6,456 nucleotides of DNA from Nitrospirota bacterium. Lineage in GTDB: Bacteria > Nitrospirota > JACRHJ01. Within the stretch, counting starts at the first letter, position 1, and every line of letters begins with the position of its first letter. The notes beneath the pieces were generated by a model. That model was not told where the DNA came from. It saw nothing but the letters and a program-made list of their open reading frames with translations, and ran no database searches. The stretch lies in assembly GCA_021785055.1 (NCBI GenBank), contig JAJYGS010000027.1:1-6456 (forward strand). The letters are read 5' to 3'. The position numbers were made by a program, and so were the translations under genes. Shown here piece by piece: positions 5,403 to 6,456 of the stretch.

Positions 5403-6456
5403 AGTTCGGGGCGATTAATAAACTCGCGGAGGCCTTCGGGGGTCGGGAAACAACCAGGCGGGGTGGTCGGGGATGCCGGCTTTTGGCTGGTATCGGAGAC
5501 GACGCCGCGGTCTTCCGATTGGACGGCGGCAGGGGGGCAGGGGAGGCAAAAGGCGGCAAAGAGGCAGGGGCGGGGAGCCGTTATGATATGCTTGTCTCCA
5601 CCGACCTTCTGGTCGAAGGCGTCCATTTCGACCTTTCTTTTACCGGACTCCATGACCTGGGATACAAGGCCCTACAGACAAACCTAAGCGACATAGCCGC
5701 GATGGGCGGGGAGCCGCTTTTTTACCTCGTTTCCATAGCCGCGCCGGGGAATATGGACCTCCGTGAGCTTAAGGCGCTGTACGCCGGGATGGATGAGGCG
5801 GGCAGGGAATCCGGTGCAAGGCTCGCGGGCGGGAACACGTCCGGCACGCCGGGGCCGCTCTTTATAAATATTTCGATAACCGGCCGGGTGGAGCGTGGCC
5901 GTGCGGTGATGAGGTCGAATGCTAAGCCGGGTGATGGAATATGGGTCACCGGCACCCTGGGGGATAGCGCGGCGGGCCTGGAAATACTAAAAACAGGGGC
6001 ATCCAAGAACCAGAGATACCTTGTTTCCCGGCACTTAAGACCTCAGGCGCGCATAAAGGCCGGGCGGCTTCTGGGGAAGGCCGGCATCGCCACGGCGATG
6101 ATAGACGTAAGCGACGGAATATCCTCGGACATTCTGCATATCCTGAAGGCTTCCGGCGCCGGGGCGGTAATATACGAAGAGAAGCTGCCGCTCTCAAAGG
6201 AACTGCTGGAATACGCGGGCAGAGATAGGGCGGTCGAGCTTGCCCTCGCCGGGGGAGAGGACTACGAGCTTTTGTTTACGGCAAGGGGTCGGGGCGCAGG
6301 CGGGCAGGCTGGGCGTGGTGCGGGGGCGCTAAAGAAGGCCGTCCCGCAATCGACAGAGCGGCTGTTGTCTGCGTTTGGGCGCAGGGCCGGGGTTGCCTTC
6401 ACGAAGGTCGGGGAGGTGCTTGAGGCGGGTTCGGTATATATAGAGTCAGCCGGGGG
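5381..6456 (+). CDS. thiL: Thiamine-monophosphate kinase, partial (C-terminus beyond right edge)
   Basis: ThiL uses ATP to phosphorylate thiamine monophosphate to thiamine diphosphate, the active cofactor, in the cytoplasm. The open frame gives 358 residues with no stop. Family motifs occur in order in one frame: L-G-E-F-G (6-10), metal-binding G-I-G-D-D-A-A-V (37-44), S-T-D-L-L-V-E-G-V-H-F (73-83), N-L-S-D-I-A-A-M-G (101-109), A-G-G-N-T (149-153), D-V-S-D-G-I-S-S-D (242-250) and G-G-E-D-Y-E-L-L-F-T (291-300). Only about the last 20 residues should be missing. The chain is longer than the usual 320-340 because of Gly/Arg/Ala-rich insertions at about 49-66 and 302-316. The TTG start puts M-K-L at the usual distance from L-G-E-F-G. 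The duplicated upstream ATG (5355) is out of frame. No strong ribosome site precedes it, so translation likely depends on coupling to lon. Confidence 0.93.
   Translation, partial: MKLAKLGEFGAINKLAEAFGGRETTRRGGRGCRLLAGIGDDAAVFRLDGGRGAGEAKGGKEAGAGSRYDMLVSTDLLVEGVHFDLSFTGLHDLGYKALQTNLSDIAAMGGEPLFYLVSIAAPGNMDLRELKALYAGMDEAGRESGARLAGGNTSGTPGPLFINISITGRVERGRAVMRSNAKPGDGIWVTGTLGDSAAGLEILKTGASKNQRYLVSRHLRPQARIKAGRLLGKAGIATAMIDVSDGISSDILHILKASGAGAVIYEEKLPLSKELLEYAGRDRAVELALAGGEDYELLFTARGRGAGGQAGRGAGALKKAVPQSTERLLSAFGRRAGVAFTKVGEVLEAGSVYIESAG
6285..6313 (+). other. G-quadruplex motif on the thiL coding strand
   Basis: Four runs of three or more G (6285-6288, 6291-6294, 6302-6304, 6311-6313) are separated by loops of 2, 7 and 6 nt, which meets the usual pattern for an intramolecular quadruplex. 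It coincides with the second Gly/Arg/Ala-rich insertion of ThiL. G-run-rich stretches also occur at 5438-5472 and 5532-5575, but with loops that are too long. Whether it folds is unknown. Confidence 0.4.

Overview
The window is ordinary bacterial chromosome: six protein genes, no RNA genes, no insertion sequence and no CRISPR. The DNA is G+C-rich and uses many ATA (Ile) and AGG (Arg) codons, and one gene has a Sec-type signal peptide. Together with the LonA/Hsp20/GalU set this suggests a Gram-negative, deep-branching bacterium of the deltaproteobacterial or Nitrospirota kind. That placement is inference from style and gene content only.

Layout. Positions 1-681 (minus strand) hold the start of an unrecognised exported protein that runs off the left edge. 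A 134-bp divergent promoter region separates it from coaE (816-1412, plus strand). A 164-bp gap follows, with a likely promoter, a REP-like double hairpin (copy A) and a third hairpin. Then come galU (1577-2461, TTG start), a small heat-shock protein of the Hsp20 family (2484-2927), a second REP-like element (copy B, 2924-2980), lon (3001-5358, GTG start) and thiL (5381 to the right edge, TTG start). Genes from galU to thiL are closely spaced on one strand and are probably co-transcribed. No stretch over 300 bases lacks a gene.

How the genes fit. CoaE and ThiL finish two cofactors, coenzyme A and thiamine diphosphate. GalU makes UDP-glucose for envelope polysaccharide. Hsp20 holds unfolding proteins and Lon degrades damaged ones, a natural proteostasis pair. 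No new multi-gene system is evident.

The non-obvious content lies between the genes. Two copies of a roughly 56-bp element have the layout of a REP/BIME: GTAG, hairpin, A/T-rich linker, hairpin, CTAC. They share compensatory stem changes. Copy A carries an in-frame ATG that would mislead annotation of the galU start, and copy B supplies the hsp20 stop codon. At the lon-thiL junction an imperfect 26-bp tandem duplication turned a simple ATGA overlap into two successive stop/start overlaps around a 9-codon reading frame.
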